33,622 bases of DNA, taken from Deltaproteobacteria bacterium (GTDB lineage Bacteria > Desulfobacterota > Desulfarculia > Adiutricales > Adiutricaceae). A program made the position numbers and the translations under genes. Under the pieces are notes generated by a model, which had not been told where the DNA came from, did no database searches, and saw only the letters and a list, made by a program, of their open reading frames with translations. This document shows positions 1-9,750 of the stretch, one piece after another (the stretch's first letter is position 1; every line of letters begins with the position of its first letter). The stretch is from positions 1-33,622 of the forward strand of contig JAISFP010000027.1 of assembly GCA_031263525.1 (NCBI GenBank), given 5' to 3'.

Positions 1-314
1 CCCCCTTTAAGTCCCAGCCGAGAGTTTTTTTCAATATCGATGAGTAAATAGGTAGGTGGAGGCAGAAAGGAAGGTTGACCAGTTGGCAGCAACCAAAGCA
101 TGAGCAAGAGCCTGGTGCCAACCAATGTCAACTTGTAAGGCCGGCCCGAGCCCGGAGGAAGGCCGCCGAACTCGGACGCTCCCCGACATTACGGTCATCC
201 TGCATCCATTCCCCGGCCTCCAGCCCTGCCTACCCCTGCCTCACATCCTCCCTATCCCAGGCGTAGAGCCCTCTCAGCCGTCCCACGCCTTACATCCACT
301 GCCTCCATACATTC
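1..314. other. Intergenic, no gene seen
   Basis: The first 314 bases hold two short overlapping plus-strand ORFs (63 and 100 aa) of low-complexity composition. Neither has a recognisable motif or a good ribosome binding site. I see no gene here; a gene may end just outside the window, but nothing visible supports that. Confidence 0.5.
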
Positions 315-499
315 GTAACTGTTCAGGCACCCCAACCAAGGGGAGCTCAACAGCTGGGTCTTTCCAACCAAATGTCCTCTACAAAAACTCTTCCCCTCCA
401 CTTGCAGTATCCATTGCTGACCCTTAAACTGTAAGGGGTTCTCATTTAGGCTCTCTTCCTCCTAAAAGGCCCTTAATAGAGGGGCACCTGAAAAGTTAC
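315..499 (-). mobile_element. 185-bp MITE-like element, GTAAC-ended (copy a)
   Basis: The element starts with GTAACTGTTCAGGCACCCC and ends with the inverted form of GTAACTTTTCAGGTGCCCC. Read on the minus strand it aligns along its length with the 28818-29001 element, including the shared inner words GAAGAGTTTTT and TTGAG(C/T)TCCCCT. It has no coding capacity, so it is non-autonomous. IS66-family insertion sequences usually begin with GTAA, so mobilisation by an IS66-type transposase is a reasonable inference. No convincing 8-bp target duplication is visible. Confidence 0.7.
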
Positions 500-730
500 G
501 ATAAAATTTTATTTCAAGATCTCTGGCAGCTTCAGATCTGAGAAACCAGCAGAGTAATTATGTGACATAAGGGCTAACGTTTAGTCCTGTCAGCAGCACG
601 GGACAGGACCTTTTGAAGCTCTAAAAATGGCGGCAGAGGATGTGACTCCTGACTTCATTCTTCAGAACTTAGAAGAAACAGCACCAGAGTAAAGGTGGAA
701 ACCCGCCAGCCCCCCTGCACCCGGCAAGCA

Positions 731-879
731 CTTCCCGGTAAGATCCTGACAGTTCCAGACATATTACAGGCGATCTCCCGGTACGATTCTGTCAGCTCAA
801 GTCGCATTACAGGCGATCTCCCGGTACGATTCTGACAGCTCAAGTCGCATTACAGGCGATCTCCCAATTGAAGTCGGTC
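731..879. repeat. 43-bp tandem repeat, about 3.3 units
   Basis: The word ATTACAGGCGATCTCCC recurs starting at 763, 806 and 849, exactly 43 bp apart. The units between are nearly identical, and a diverged partial unit lies upstream (CTTCCCGGTAAGATCCTGAC). There are no variable spacers, so it is not a CRISPR array. Function unknown. Confidence 0.85.
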
Positions 880-899
880 CACCTTCCGGCTTCCCCCCT

Positions 900-1437
900 A
901 CATTCCAATGCAGGATATAGCATGCGATCAGTCATTACAAAATTTAATGCTAAGCTTTTTCTTGAATTTACATTCAATTAATAGAATATTTAACAGTTTG
1001 CTGCATAAGGCAAGAAATATAAGAATTGATATAAAATATTAATATGAGGTGTTGTTGATAATTTTTACCAGAAAAGAGAAACATATCTCACATATTCTTA
1101 AAATTAGATAGAAAATATTTTGTTAAGATTTAATATATAATAATACAATGCCTAATTTATAAGGATATATAAAATATAATATACTGGTTAACAATCTATA
1201 ACGTTTCAGTCTATTCCTTCTCTTGGGAATTACCAGATCATAACACAAAAACTTGCAAGCAATTGTTATGCCAATGATGTCCGGAAAACCCCAGCAGGCC
1301 CCTTTAAATGGTTTCAGAGGGGGTGCCTGAACAGTTCCAGTGTGCCAACGTTCAATGAGTGCAGAACATATTGGAAGTTTAAAATCTTCCAAGTCGTAAT
1401 AATTGTCTGGGAACCGGACAACGTCTTAAAAAACCAG
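900..1437. other. AT-rich intergenic region with a lone element end
   Basis: A strongly AT-rich stretch without a credible gene. Around 1310-1338 it holds, in minus orientation, GGAACTGTTCAGGCACCCCC, a single end resembling the GTAAC-ended elements. The partner end is not visible nearby. The inner sequence next to it resembles the sequence that follows the other lone end at 33485, so these two may be fragments of a second, larger element type. Confidence 0.5.
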
Positions 1438-1466
1438 TTGACAAGCTAGGTCATTTCTAATAAATT
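1438..1466 (+). promoter_or_regulatory. Candidate sigma-70 promoter for the AAA-ATPase gene
   Basis: TTGACA at 1438-1443 is a perfect -35 box. It is followed by a 17-nt spacer and TAAATT at 1461-1466, a 4/6 match to the -10 consensus. Transcription would start near 1474 and leave a leader of about 60 nt before the ATG at 1533. Confidence 0.5.
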
Positions 1467-1532
1467 TAGTTTCAATGTTACATTTGTTGATAATTTTGAT
1501 TTAACCACGTTTGAGGTCGGGAGTCACAATAT

Positions 1533-3374
1533 ATGACTGAGAAAGACAAGACACAAGCCAACGGATCGAATCTGAAGCGTCTATTGCGCGATTCTGCTTC
1601 ATTTTCAGATTATATTGGTTCCGGTTCAGTCTTTGTCGACAAGACCGGTTTCATCTTCGATCTTCTGAACAGTAGCCCCGAACGCATGTTTTTTCTCTCC
1701 AGGCCGAGAAGATTCGGCAAAACTCTTCTGCTCGACACTATCCAGCATATAGCCAAGGGAGACAGGACCCCTTTCGCCGGCATGAAGATCGGAGAGTCCG
1801 ACTACGTCTGGGAGAGGTATCCTGTCATCCGGCTCACTTTCAGCCAGTTCGAGTCTGACCCGCTGGCGTTCAGGAGAAAGCTTCTGAAAAAATTTGACGA
1901 GATTGCAAGAGAGCACAATCTTGATTTGGAACCTGCCAATTCCGTATCAGACATAGATAGCGTCATTTCGAAACTGTCAAAAAATTATCCTCCATCACAC
2001 ATGCCGAACATGTCTCAGAGCACTGAGCAGGAACCGGCGAACGTCATGCTCCTCTTAGACGAATATGACTTTCCACTGCTTGGTAGCCTCGACAATCCTG
2101 ACAGTGCAGAAGAGCTTCGCAACATGCTCCGTACATTCTACAGCACTATAAAAAGTTGCCGTGACAAGATACGTTTTCTCTTTGTGACGGGAGTAACTAA
2201 ATTTTCAAAACTCTCTATTTTTTCAGGAATGAACAGCATTATCGACATATCTTTGGATAAAAATTATTCTTCCATATGCGGTTTTACAGAAGAAGAAATA
2301 GAAACTAATTTTCATGGCCATATACTCAAAGCTTTGTCTGACATGCAGGAAGACGGAATTTTTAAAGATGACTCAACATATTCAGATTTCATGAAACAGC
2401 TTGAATTATGGTACAATGGCTATTCATGGGATGAAACAACTAAAGCCTGCAAAGAAAAGACTAAAGTTTACAATCCTTTTTCTGTCATCAATTGCCTTTA
2501 TAACAAGGAATTCAACCATTACTGGTATGACTCCGGAACTTCTCCGGCCGCATACAAACACAGGCTTAACCCTGAGACCTATGTCAACATAATTTCCAAC
2601 AATCTTAACTCAGGAGAACTGGCACCTACAGAAGACCTGAAAGGCTTGAAAAGCGAGTCTTTTCTGTTCCAGACCGGATACGTAACCATAGCAAAAACCC
2701 AAAAATCACTTATGTATAAAAACTATATTCTTAAATGCCCTAACAACGAGATTAGCTACGCGATAGCCAAGGATTTCTGCAATCTGGATTCCCCTTTCCC
2801 AGGATTTCAAGGTTCCATCAATGAAAAATATGGTGCTTTCGTTAACGCATTTGAGGCATCCGATGATGAGGAATGCGCCAGGCTCTTTTCATCACTGCTG
2901 GACAAATTTTCGCTTCACATGAATTCTCCTGCCGAAAACGTTTATCAAGCCATTCTTTACATCCTTCTCAACTCACAGGGTTTTCGCGCAACATTTGAAC
3001 AACCGCTTGGGGACGGAAGGATTGATATCTCCTATGTTTCTCCATCAGGCATCCAGGCAGTCATAGAAATCAAGCGCGTAAGACTAAGCAGTTCTGAGAA
3101 AGTTTCTAAGCTGACGGAGGCGCCGCCTTCCGGTTCTGCGTTGCCTGGATTCCAGGAGCATCCTGAACACGTAAGAAATGGCCTGGAGAAAAGCATTGCC
3201 GATGCAGTCAGCCAGATACTCGCGAAAAAGTATCTCCGAGCATTTTACTTGGAAGGCGAAACCCGCGCTTGTGCCGTTGCCGTTCATGGATGGACTGACA
3301 GCATGTTCCGGTTCTACAACGTAGACTGGAATTCTAGGACCATTTTGCCTCCCATGCATAAGGAGCAACCCTGA
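1533..3374 (+). CDS. AAA-ATPase-like protein with C-terminal PD-(D/E)XK nuclease domain (DUF1703 type)
   Basis: This 613-aa protein has the layout of the AAA-ATPase_like/PDDEXK_9 family, common in gut and symbiotic bacteria and of unknown role (defence, mobile-element or conflict functions have been suggested). Visible motifs are VFVDKTGF near residue 33, the Walker A-like RPRRFGKT at 57-64, the Walker B-like LLLDEYDFPL with D176/E177, the family signatures CGFTEEEIE, WYNGYSWD and YWYDSGT, and a nuclease core of D498 followed by E512-I-K514. The ATG follows GGGAG by 9 nt. The gene is clearly more AT-rich than the kinase and chemotaxis genes, which suggests acquisition. A paralogue lies at 26397-28274. 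The family call is firm; the biological role is not known. Confidence 0.9.
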   Translation: MTEKDKTQANGSNLKRLLRDSASFSDYIGSGSVFVDKTGFIFDLLNSSPERMFFLSRPRRFGKTLLLDTIQHIAKGDRTPFAGMKIGESDYVWERYPVIRLTFSQFESDPLAFRRKLLKKFDEIAREHNLDLEPANSVSDIDSVISKLSKNYPPSHMPNMSQSTEQEPANVMLLLDEYDFPLLGSLDNPDSAEELRNMLRTFYSTIKSCRDKIRFLFVTGVTKFSKLSIFSGMNSIIDISLDKNYSSICGFTEEEIETNFHGHILKALSDMQEDGIFKDDSTYSDFMKQLELWYNGYSWDETTKACKEKTKVYNPFSVINCLYNKEFNHYWYDSGTSPAAYKHRLNPETYVNIISNNLNSGELAPTEDLKGLKSESFLFQTGYVTIAKTQKSLMYKNYILKCPNNEISYAIAKDFCNLDSPFPGFQGSINEKYGAFVNAFEASDDEECARLFSSLLDKFSLHMNSPAENVYQAILYILLNSQGFRATFEQPLGDGRIDISYVSPSGIQAVIEIKRVRLSSSEKVSKLTEAPPSGSALPGFQEHPEHVRNGLEKSIADAVSQILAKKYLRAFYLEGETRACAVAVHGWTDSMFRFYNVDWNSRTILPPMHKEQP

Positions 3375-3569
3375 AACAGAAACGCCGAATCTAAGCTCCG
3401 GGATTAAAATGGTCATACCTGGCAAGATTGATTCAGTTTCTGTACTGCGATAAGCTTGTTCAACAATTCGTAACCAGCAACTGTTCAATGGCTCGCCGCC
3501 CGGATCAGGGGCAGGCTCGCGGCAGAACTTCTCCTGGAGGCGGCATCGCTCCTGGCGCTAACGTCAGCC
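3375..3569. other. Spacer after the AAA-ATPase gene
   Basis: Short overlapping ORFs on both strands only. No clear terminator with a U-run was seen after the AAA-ATPase stop codon. Confidence 0.4.
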
Positions 3570-4000
3570 ATGATCGCGGCATGCGTGACGAGAATCCTGA
3601 ACTCGAGGCACCCTGTTCGGCTTCTCCGGTCTGGCAGACGCGAGAACGTGAGGAGAATCCACTTCCTCGCCGCCTGCTGGACGCTGATGCTCACAGGCGT
3701 CCACGCAAGACTTCACTTGGACAGATTCCTCTCCGTTCCCCGTGAGGTCGCGGGAATCTCCGCCGGGAAACCTGCTCGCGAACCTCGCGCTCGCCTGGGT
3801 TGCTGTGCCGTCCGCTGGCTGTGGGGTCAGGGCCTCGTTCGACAGGTGCATCGGCGCGAAGCTGTTCCAGGGGTTCGCTTTCGACTTCTGGGATCCGGAA
3901 AGGCCGGCGCTCCTGTTTTACGCCGAAAATATTGCCATACCTGCCCTGTACGCAGTGGCAGCCCGCTGGACGTCTAAAATTCTAAAGGCAATGTCTCTGA
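3570..4000 (+). pseudogene. Possible frameshifted small membrane-protein ORF
   Basis: Two overlapping plus-strand frames each look protein-like in part. The first (from ATG 3570) reads RIHFLAACWTLMLTGVHARL and then loses character. A second frame, from about 3765, reads NLLANLALAWVAVPS and FAFDFWDPERPALLFYAENI. In the second frame nearly every third codon position over 3770-3900 is G or C, which is typical of real genes in GC-rich genomes. Joining the two frames by a single frameshift near 3740-3770 would give one polypeptide with two or three hydrophobic segments. I do not recognise the family. It could be a decayed gene or chance open frames. Confidence 0.28.
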
Positions 4001-4371
4001 GGCACGGGCGGTCAATAATTTTCCCAGGAGTCAAGTCTTTGGAATGAACCTGGCTACAATGCTCCATGAAATGACCGATCCCTGAAAGCAGGCACCAGGC
4101 TCCCAGAGCGAACAGGTCATGACTCTTGAAACTCACTGTCACGGAAGGCACACGCCAGAACGGCCCCGTCCTTTCAGGGCCAGGCCCGCCTCTGACCGGA
4201 CCAGAAGCAGGCAGAGACACCTGGTACGGCATGACGGCGAGACAGATTCTCGCGGGACGCGCCCCGCCAGGTCGCAACTCATTCGCGGCAGGGAGCTGTC
4301 CCGCAAGACAATCAAGCGCGGACGATAAATCGGCAGGGCATGCCGGAATCCGGCAGGCCTTTGAGGCCTCT
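4001..4371. other. Spacer downstream of the lipoprotein gene
   Basis: No gene seen. Two small adjacent palindromes lie just past the lipoprotein stop, at about 4340-4369 (TGCCGGAATCCGGCA and AGGCCTTTGAGGCCT). They could form hairpins in the minus-strand transcript, but no U-run follows. Confidence 0.4.
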
Positions 4372-5253
4372 CTACATGCCCTCCATCTCCCTTATCTGTC
4401 TCGGGGGATCAAGCGGTACCGGTGACTCCTCCTCGGGGACAGCCGGAGCGGCGACCGCCGGTGTCGAAGGCTGGACCGAAGAAGGCGTGTGCTGGGCCGC
4501 CGGGGTCGCGACCGTGCCGGCCTGGGCTGCCGCAGGTGCCGCCGCCGGGGTTTCGGTCGCACCGGGCTGAGCCGCCGCCGGGGTCGCGACCGTGCCGGGC
4601 TGGGCTGCCGCAGGAGACGTCGCCGGGTTTCCGGGCGCACCGGGCTGAGCCGCCGCCGGGGTCGCTGCCGTGCCGGGCTTGGCCGACGGGGTCGCGGTGC
4701 GGGCCGCAGGTGCCGCGGCCCGACGGGGCGGGGCCGGGGTGCGCGGGGCGAAATACTGCGAGCACATGCCCAGGCGGTTCACCCACAGGGGCGTCACACG
4801 CTGGGCGGAGTCCACCTGCATGTAGGTCTCGCACTCGAAGGTCTGGTCGGGGTTGCGGACGAGATCCCAGTCGCTGGTGTGGCTCCACTGGTCATGCTGG
4901 TAGGAAATCTCGCCGGCTATGGTCTTGGACTCGCTCCATACGTAGCGGTAGTTGCCCCCGCCCATGGGCTCGACCCTTGTCGGCTGGCCCCAGGCGGCCA
5001 GGAGCTCGGCCACCTCGTGGCCCTGCCAGGTCTGGAGGACCGCTATGGTCGGCATCGAGTAGAACTCGCTCTGGTCCTCGAAGCAGCTCGGCGTGACCGG
5101 CTGGCAGGTCTCCCAGCCGTGGACCAGGTCCTGCATGGTGTCGTGAAGCTGGGCGCAGGCGGGGAGGAGTGCGGACAGGGCCATCGCGAGCGCGGCGGAC
5201 GCCAGGGTGAAGGGGCGGCGGTTTGCCCCGCCGCGGGCTGGAGTGTTTCGCAT
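4372..5253 (-). CDS. Lipoprotein with long Pro/Ala-rich C-terminal tail
   Basis: This 293-aa protein has an N-terminal Arg-rich segment, a hydrophobic stretch (about residues 16-30) and the lipobox LLPAC with Cys33, so export and lipidation are expected. Residues about 34-170 form a compact domain. It contains EVAELLAAWGQPTRVEP followed by GNYRYVWS, a pattern common in small bacterial envelope lipoproteins where a G-x-P turn precedes a Y-x-Y strand. Residues about 175-293 are an Ala/Pro/Gln/Thr tail built from loose AAAQPG repeats, probably a flexible spacer. The gene lies 513 bp downstream of the hybrid kinase on the same strand. The start codon has only a weak Shine-Dalgarno (GACGGA). I cannot assign a function. 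Confidence 0.75.
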   Translation of the reverse strand: MRNTPARGGANRRPFTLASAALAMALSALLPACAQLHDTMQDLVHGWETCQPVTPSCFEDQSEFYSMPTIAVLQTWQGHEVAELLAAWGQPTRVEPMGGGNYRYVWSESKTIAGEISYQHDQWSHTSDWDLVRNPDQTFECETYMQVDSAQRVTPLWVNRLGMCSQYFAPRTPAPPRRAAAPAARTATPSAKPGTAATPAAAQPGAPGNPATSPAAAQPGTVATPAAAQPGATETPAAAPAAAQAGTVATPAAQHTPSSVQPSTPAVAAPAVPEEESPVPLDPPRQIREMEGM

Positions 5254-5524
5254 GGTGTTCCGTCTTCTGTTTTGATGCCGTTCTCGCCCGGGCCGGGACG
5301 GCCCGGTGACCGGGAACGTTTAGGGGGCCCGCCGCCAGATCCTGGGGAAGGCTGACGGGGAGGGACGAGGGGGAGGGGGACGCCTGGAAGGCGGGGAGAG
5401 GAGAGGATGCCGGAAACTCGCGGGAAGTCGAGGAGAAGCGGGAAGGTGTCCCTGAACGGCGCGGCCACGGTCGTGACCGACCGCCAGCCGGGCCTCCAGC
5501 GGTCCGGAGGGTCCGCCGGGGCCG
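5254..5524. other. Spacer upstream of the lipoprotein gene
   Basis: GC-rich sequence with several overlapping open frames caused by composition. No gene, promoter or terminator could be picked out. It continues into the 29-bp repeat array. Confidence 0.4.
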
Positions 5525-5765
5525 GCCCAGGAAAGGGGGGGCCGCCGCGACCGGCCTCGGAAAGGGGAGGCCGCCGCGACCGGCCCAGAAAAGGGGGGCC
5601 GCCGGGGCCGACCCAGAAAAGGGGGGGGCCGCCGCGACCGGCCCAGAAAAGGGGGGGCCGCCGGGGCCGGCCCAGAAAAGGGGGGCCGCCGGGACCGGCT
5701 CAGGAAAGGGGATAGCCGCCGGGGCCGGCCCCGGAAAGGAGGGTCCGCCGGATCCCGGCCCCGGC
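5525..5765. repeat. G-rich tandem repeat, about 29-bp period, about 8 units
   Basis: CCGCCG recurs near 5542, 5571, 5599, 5629, 5658, 5686, 5716 and 5745, giving steps of 28-30 bp. Each unit has a run of 5-8 G before CCGCCG and a GGCC(C)AGAAAA segment. The array begins next to the kinase stop codon (5767) and lies between the kinase and lipoprotein genes. The transcript of those genes would be C-rich here and the template strand G-rich, so unusual DNA structure such as a G-quadruplex is possible. All plus-strand ORFs across it are by-products of the repeat. Confidence 0.85.
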
Positions 5766-5766
5766 G

Positions 5767-8700
5767 TCACCCGGAGGCGGCCCCGTCCCCCTCGCCGGGC
5801 CCGGAGAGCTCGCCCTCGGCCTCCTGGACCCGGGGGGGGATCCACTTGGCCAGGGCCTGGAAGAGCTCGTTCACGTTGATGGGCTTGTTCACGTGGTCGT
5901 TCATGCCGGCCTTGAGGGAGAGCTCACGGTCGCTGGACATGGCGTGCGCGGTCATGGCCACTATGGGGAGCCGGTCGAAGCCCAGGTCCCTTATGGCCCT
6001 GGTGGCGGTGAGCCCGTCCATGACGGGCATCTGGATGTCCATGAGGACCAGGTCGAAGGGCTCCTTCTGGACGATGTCCACCGCCTTGGCCCCGTCCGGG
6101 GCGATGGTTACCGTAAAGCCCGCGTTGCCCAGGATCTTGGAGGCCACGAGCTGGTTCACCTCGTTGTCCTCGACCAGGAGGATCCTGGCGCCGCGGATGG
6201 CCTTCACCGCCTCGCCGCCCTTGGCCGCCCTCTTCTGCACGGAGCGGGCCGAACGCCCGAAAAGCTCCATCAGGCAGTCGTTCACGGCGGACTCCGTGAG
6301 GGGCTTGTTCAGGACCTTCCGCACGCCGAGGGACCTGGCGCTCGAAAGGATCTCGTCGCGGTTGTAGGCCGTTATCATCACGACCAGGGTGCTCCTCGTG
6401 AGCCCGGACTCGGCCGTCATGCGCCTTATGGTCTCTATCCCGTCCAGGCCGGGCATCTTCCAGTCCACGATTATGAGCTCGGGCTTGGGCGAGGCGTTCT
6501 TCAGGTACATCACCGCCTCGTCCCCCGAGCTCACCGTGGTGACGGACTTGACGCCTATCTTCAGGAGCGACTCCCGCAGGAGCTCCAGGGCCGTGATGTT
6601 GTCGTCCACGGCGAGCACGTTCACGTTGCCGAAGGAGACCTGGGGGACCCCGTCCGCCTGGGGGGCCTCGCTCACCGTGAAGCGGGCCGTGAAGCTGAAG
6701 GTCGAGCCCTTCCCTGGCTCGGACTCCACCCAGATGCCGCCCCCCATCATCTCCGCCAGGCGCTTGGAGATGGTGAGGCCCAGCCCCGTGCCGCCGTACT
6801 TGCGGGTTATGGAGGTGTCCGCCTGGGTGAAGGCCTTGAACAGGGTCGACACCTGCTCCTGGGTGAGGCCTATGCCCGTGTCCCTGACCGAGAATCTCAG
6901 GGTCACCTCGCTGCCCTTCATGGGCGGGGCGTCGCGGTCCTCTCCGGGGCTCCGGGGATGCCAGGACCCGTCCCCGTGACTCCCGGCACCGGCGGCAGCC
7001 GCCGCGGGTCCGGCACCGCCGGCAGATCCGGCACTGACGGCGTCCGCGGCCTCCGGGGCCGTCCCGGCTCCCCCCGCCGCCAGCGCGGCGCCGGGAAGGA
7101 CTGCACCGCCCGGCCGGACGGTACCGCCCGAAAGGCCGTGAGGCCCCGCGCCATCTGCCGGAGGTCCGGCGGGGGCAGGCTGAGCGGACGCGGACGGCCT
7201 GGCCGGGGGAAGGACGGGAGACGGCGGGGCCTTGAAGGCCCCCTCCCCGGAGGGCCCGCGGTCGATCTCGGCCTTGACGCTGACGCCGCCCTTCTCGGTG
7301 AACTTGAGGGCGTTAGAGAGCAGGTTGTTCAGGATCTGGCCCAGGCGAACCTGGTCGCCGGTGAGCCAGCGGGGGACGTCGGGGTCGATGTCCAGGGTGA
7401 AGGCCAGGCCCTTGGCCCGGGCGCTGTCGCCCAGGAGCTTCACGGCGGACTTGGCGAGGTGCTCGACCGAAAAGTCCGTCATCTCCATCTCGAGCTTGCC
7501 GGCCTCAATCTTCGAGAAGTCCAGGATGTCGTTAATTATTCGCAGGAGCGCCTTGGCAGCGACGGAGATGCGGTTCAGGTACTCGCCCTGCTGCTCGTTC
7601 AGCTCGGTCTCGAGCACCAGGTGGGTGAGACCCAGTATCGCGTTCATGGGCGTGCGGATCTCGTGGGACATGTTGGCCAGAAACTCGCTCTTGGCCCTGG
7701 CGCTCTCCTCGGCGAGCTCGCGGGCGAGCCTCGCGTCCCGCTCCTGCTCGATCATCTTGTAGATGTCCTGCTCCATCTTCTTCTTCTCTGAGAAGTCGAA
7801 GTAGCCCCCCATTAGCCGGACCGGCGTCCCGCTCTCGTCGCGCTCCACCGCGCGCCCGATGTTATAGGTCCAGATGTAGTGGCCGTCCTTATGCCTGAGC
7901 CTGCCCTCGCAGGCGAAGACGTCCATGTCGCCGTCCAGGCACATCTCCAGGGCGGCCTTGGCCGCGGGCTCGTCGTCCGGGTGGACCAGGCCCTCCCATT
8001 CCTCTATCGTGCCCTTCAGGTCACCCGGGCCGTAGCCCAGGATCTTCAGGAGCACGTGGTTGTAGCGAATGGTCCCCCGGGCGAGGTTCATGTCCCAGGT
8101 CCCGAAGCGGGCGGCCTCGAAGACCAGCTCCATCTGCTCCTTGTTCTCCCTCAGCGCGTTCTCGATAGCCTTCTGGCGCGTGACGTCCAGCATCACGCCC
8201 AGGAGCCTCTCCGGGTCGCCCTCGGGCCCGAACTCCACCACCCTGCCCCGGTCCTGAGCCCAGACGATGGACCCGTCCTTGTGGACCATCCGGTAGTCGG
8301 CCTCGTAGAAGGGGGTCAGGCCCTCCAGGTGGTCGGCCAGGGCCTTCTGGGCCTTCTCCAGGTCCTTGGGAAGCACGAAGCGCTTCCGGTCGGCCAGGGT
8401 CGTCCCCAGATCCTCCAGGGCGTAGCCCATGGTTGCCGCCCACTGGGGGCTGTAGGCCACCTCGCCGGTCTTGAGGTCACAGTCCCAGGCGCCCAGGTTC
8501 GCTGCGGCTATCACCGCGGAAAGCCGCTTCTGCTCCAGGTCCAGCGCCCTCCCGGCCGCCTCCTTCTCCTGGAGTGCGCGGGTGAGCGCCTGGCGGGCCA
8601 GCCTCTTCACGTGGATGTCCTGGACGACCCCCGCGAAGGTCAGGGTGTCCTGGTCCTGGCCCCGGACGAGCTCGCAGTTCAGGTTCACCCAGCGCCACTC

Positions 8701-9033
8701 GTCGCGCTTGTAGCACCAGAGCCGGTGCTCGAGCTCGTAATGGTCGTTCCGTCCCTGGATGAGCTCGTCCAGGCCCGACAGGAACACGCCCAGCTCGTCA
8801 GGATGCACCCAGTTCCCGATGTACTCCTTCAGGCTCATTGTCTTCCGGGAGTGGTCGTCGTCCCGGTTGCCGAGGAGCAGGAGGAAGCTCTCGTTCACCG
8901 TGATCCTGGCCTTCTCGACATCGTCCTCGTAGAGCGTGAGCTCCCACAGCCCTATCCCGGAAAGGAACAGGTTGTTGACAAGGGCGTCCAGCGTCAGGCG
9001 CGGAGCGCGGCTCTCGGGGCCGTCATCAGGCAT
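5767..9033 (-). CDS. Soluble PAS-domain hybrid sensor histidine kinase with two receiver domains
   Basis: A 1088-aa multi-domain kinase with no membrane segment, so a cytoplasmic sensor. From the N-terminus it has three PAS/PAC modules (about 15-150, 165-290 and 300-420; [25 protein letters not shown] and [12 protein letters not shown] mark their starts). A coiled linker follows, then HisKA with [11 protein letters not shown] and phospho-acceptor His457, and an HATPase domain (N box [12 protein letters not shown] about 567-578; DTGIGL and GGTGLGL G boxes after 717). Two receivers complete it (REC1 with D857 in VDWKMPG, REC2 with D999 in [11 protein letters not shown]). Residues 593-707 are an Ala/Gly/Pro-rich insertion inside the ATPase domain. 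Phosphate probably passes from His457 to one or both receivers; no Hpt domain or output regulator is adjacent. No strong Shine-Dalgarno precedes the ATG, so the start is uncertain by a few residues. Confidence 0.95.
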   Translation of the reverse strand: MPDDGPESRAPRLTLDALVNNLFLSGIGLWELTLYEDDVEKARITVNESFLLLLGNRDDDHSRKTMSLKEYIGNWVHPDELGVFLSGLDELIQGRNDHYELEHRLWCYKRDEWRWVNLNCELVRGQDQDTLTFAGVVQDIHVKRLARQALTRALQEKEAAGRALDLEQKRLSAVIAAANLGAWDCDLKTGEVAYSPQWAATMGYALEDLGTTLADRKRFVLPKDLEKAQKALADHLEGLTPFYEADYRMVHKDGSIVWAQDRGRVVEFGPEGDPERLLGVMLDVTRQKAIENALRENKEQMELVFEAARFGTWDMNLARGTIRYNHVLLKILGYGPGDLKGTIEEWEGLVHPDDEPAAKAALEMCLDGDMDVFACEGRLRHKDGHYIWTYNIGRAVERDESGTPVRLMGGYFDFSEKKKMEQDIYKMIEQERDARLARELAEESARAKSEFLANMSHEIRTPMNAILGLTHLVLETELNEQQGEYLNRISVAAKALLRIINDILDFSKIEAGKLEMEMTDFSVEHLAKSAVKLLGDSARAKGLAFTLDIDPDVPRWLTGDQVRLGQILNNLLSNALKFTEKGGVSVKAEIDRGPSGEGAFKAPPSPVLPPARPSASAQPAPAGPPADGAGPHGLSGGTVRPGGAVLPGAALAAGGAGTAPEAADAVSAGSAGGAGPAAAAAGAGSHGDGSWHPRSPGEDRDAPPMKGSEVTLRFSVRDTGIGLTQEQVSTLFKAFTQADTSITRKYGGTGLGLTISKRLAEMMGGGIWVESEPGKGSTFSFTARFTVSEAPQADGVPQVSFGNVNVLAVDDNITALELLRESLLKIGVKSVTTVSSGDEAVMYLKNASPKPELIIVDWKMPGLDGIETIRRMTAESGLTRSTLVVMITAYNRDEILSSARSLGVRKVLNKPLTESAVNDCLMELFGRSARSVQKRAAKGGEAVKAIRGARILLVEDNEVNQLVASKILGNAGFTVTIAPDGAKAVDIVQKEPFDLVLMDIQMPVMDGLTATRAIRDLGFDRLPIVAMTAHAMSSDRELSLKAGMNDHVNKPINVNELFQALAKWIPPRVQEAEGELSGPGEGDGAASG

Positions 9034-9750
9034 CGGGGATCGGGGCTCCGTGACACGCGGGATGCCCGCGCGGTTGGGGGGTGACGCGCCGGAAAAGCGC
9101 CGCCCGGGCGGTAGGATGCCGCCCGGAAGGCCGGGATGACGGGCGCTTGGGAAAGGGTGGGGGACGGGCCTGGCCGGAGCTGGGGCGCGGGCTGGCGCCT
9201 GCGGCGGCCCTGGCGGCGGGAACAGTCCGGCGGGGCCCAGGTCTGGGGCGGGGGAGTGTCGGAAGGAGGCTTGCGCCTCCGCTGCCGGAAGGGGGACGGG
9301 GCCGAAGAGCGGCCCCCTGCGGGTAGTATTCTACTTGAGTTTCCGACAAAAGGAAACCGCGCCCGGGCTTGCCCTGCCGGCCCCGCGGACCGTCCGGTCC
9401 CCCCCGCGGACCAGCTGACCCCGGCCCTGACGCGGCCGGGAATGGCCCTCCCCGGGCCCGGACAGGCACGGGCTGCCGCCTGCGGGCTGACGCCGGGAAG
9501 AGCTGGAAAGACACGGAAGACCCGGGAAAAGCCGGAAGAGCCGGGAGGCAGCCGATCCCCTGACACGCCCTGCAGTGACGGCCCCCCCGAAAGCCTCCTG
9601 GCGGCATCCCGTGCCAGGTGCATGCCAGCCGCCCCACGCCACTCTTGACATTTCTAAAACCCGCTTGATTAGGCAAAAAAATAACTTAATTCATATCTGC
9701 ATCAGATTTTCAGCGGCTGACAACTGGCGGACCGCACCCGGCAAGCCCAG
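9034..9750. other. GC-rich spacer upstream of the hybrid kinase
   Basis: No gene supported. Overlapping ORFs are open on both strands because of high GC content, and none shows motifs. The kinase promoter should lie here, but I could not identify it. Confidence 0.4.

Noticed and set aside
731-879. CRISPR array
   Set aside because: Units are contiguous and identical, with no unique spacers and no cas genes.
1123-1392. 89-aa minus ORF
   Set aside because: Begins in an element end and runs into AT-rich DNA; no motif or ribosome binding site.
4489-5355. 288-aa Arg/Gly-rich plus ORF
   Set aside because: Antisense shadow of the lipoprotein gene; composition is a product of GC content and tail repeats.
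5043-5845. 141- and 317-aa minus ORFs
   Set aside because: Alternate frames of the lipoprotein gene and the G-rich repeat.
5893-7791. 632-aa plus ORF
   Set aside because: Antisense shadow of the hybrid kinase, whose domains are unambiguous.
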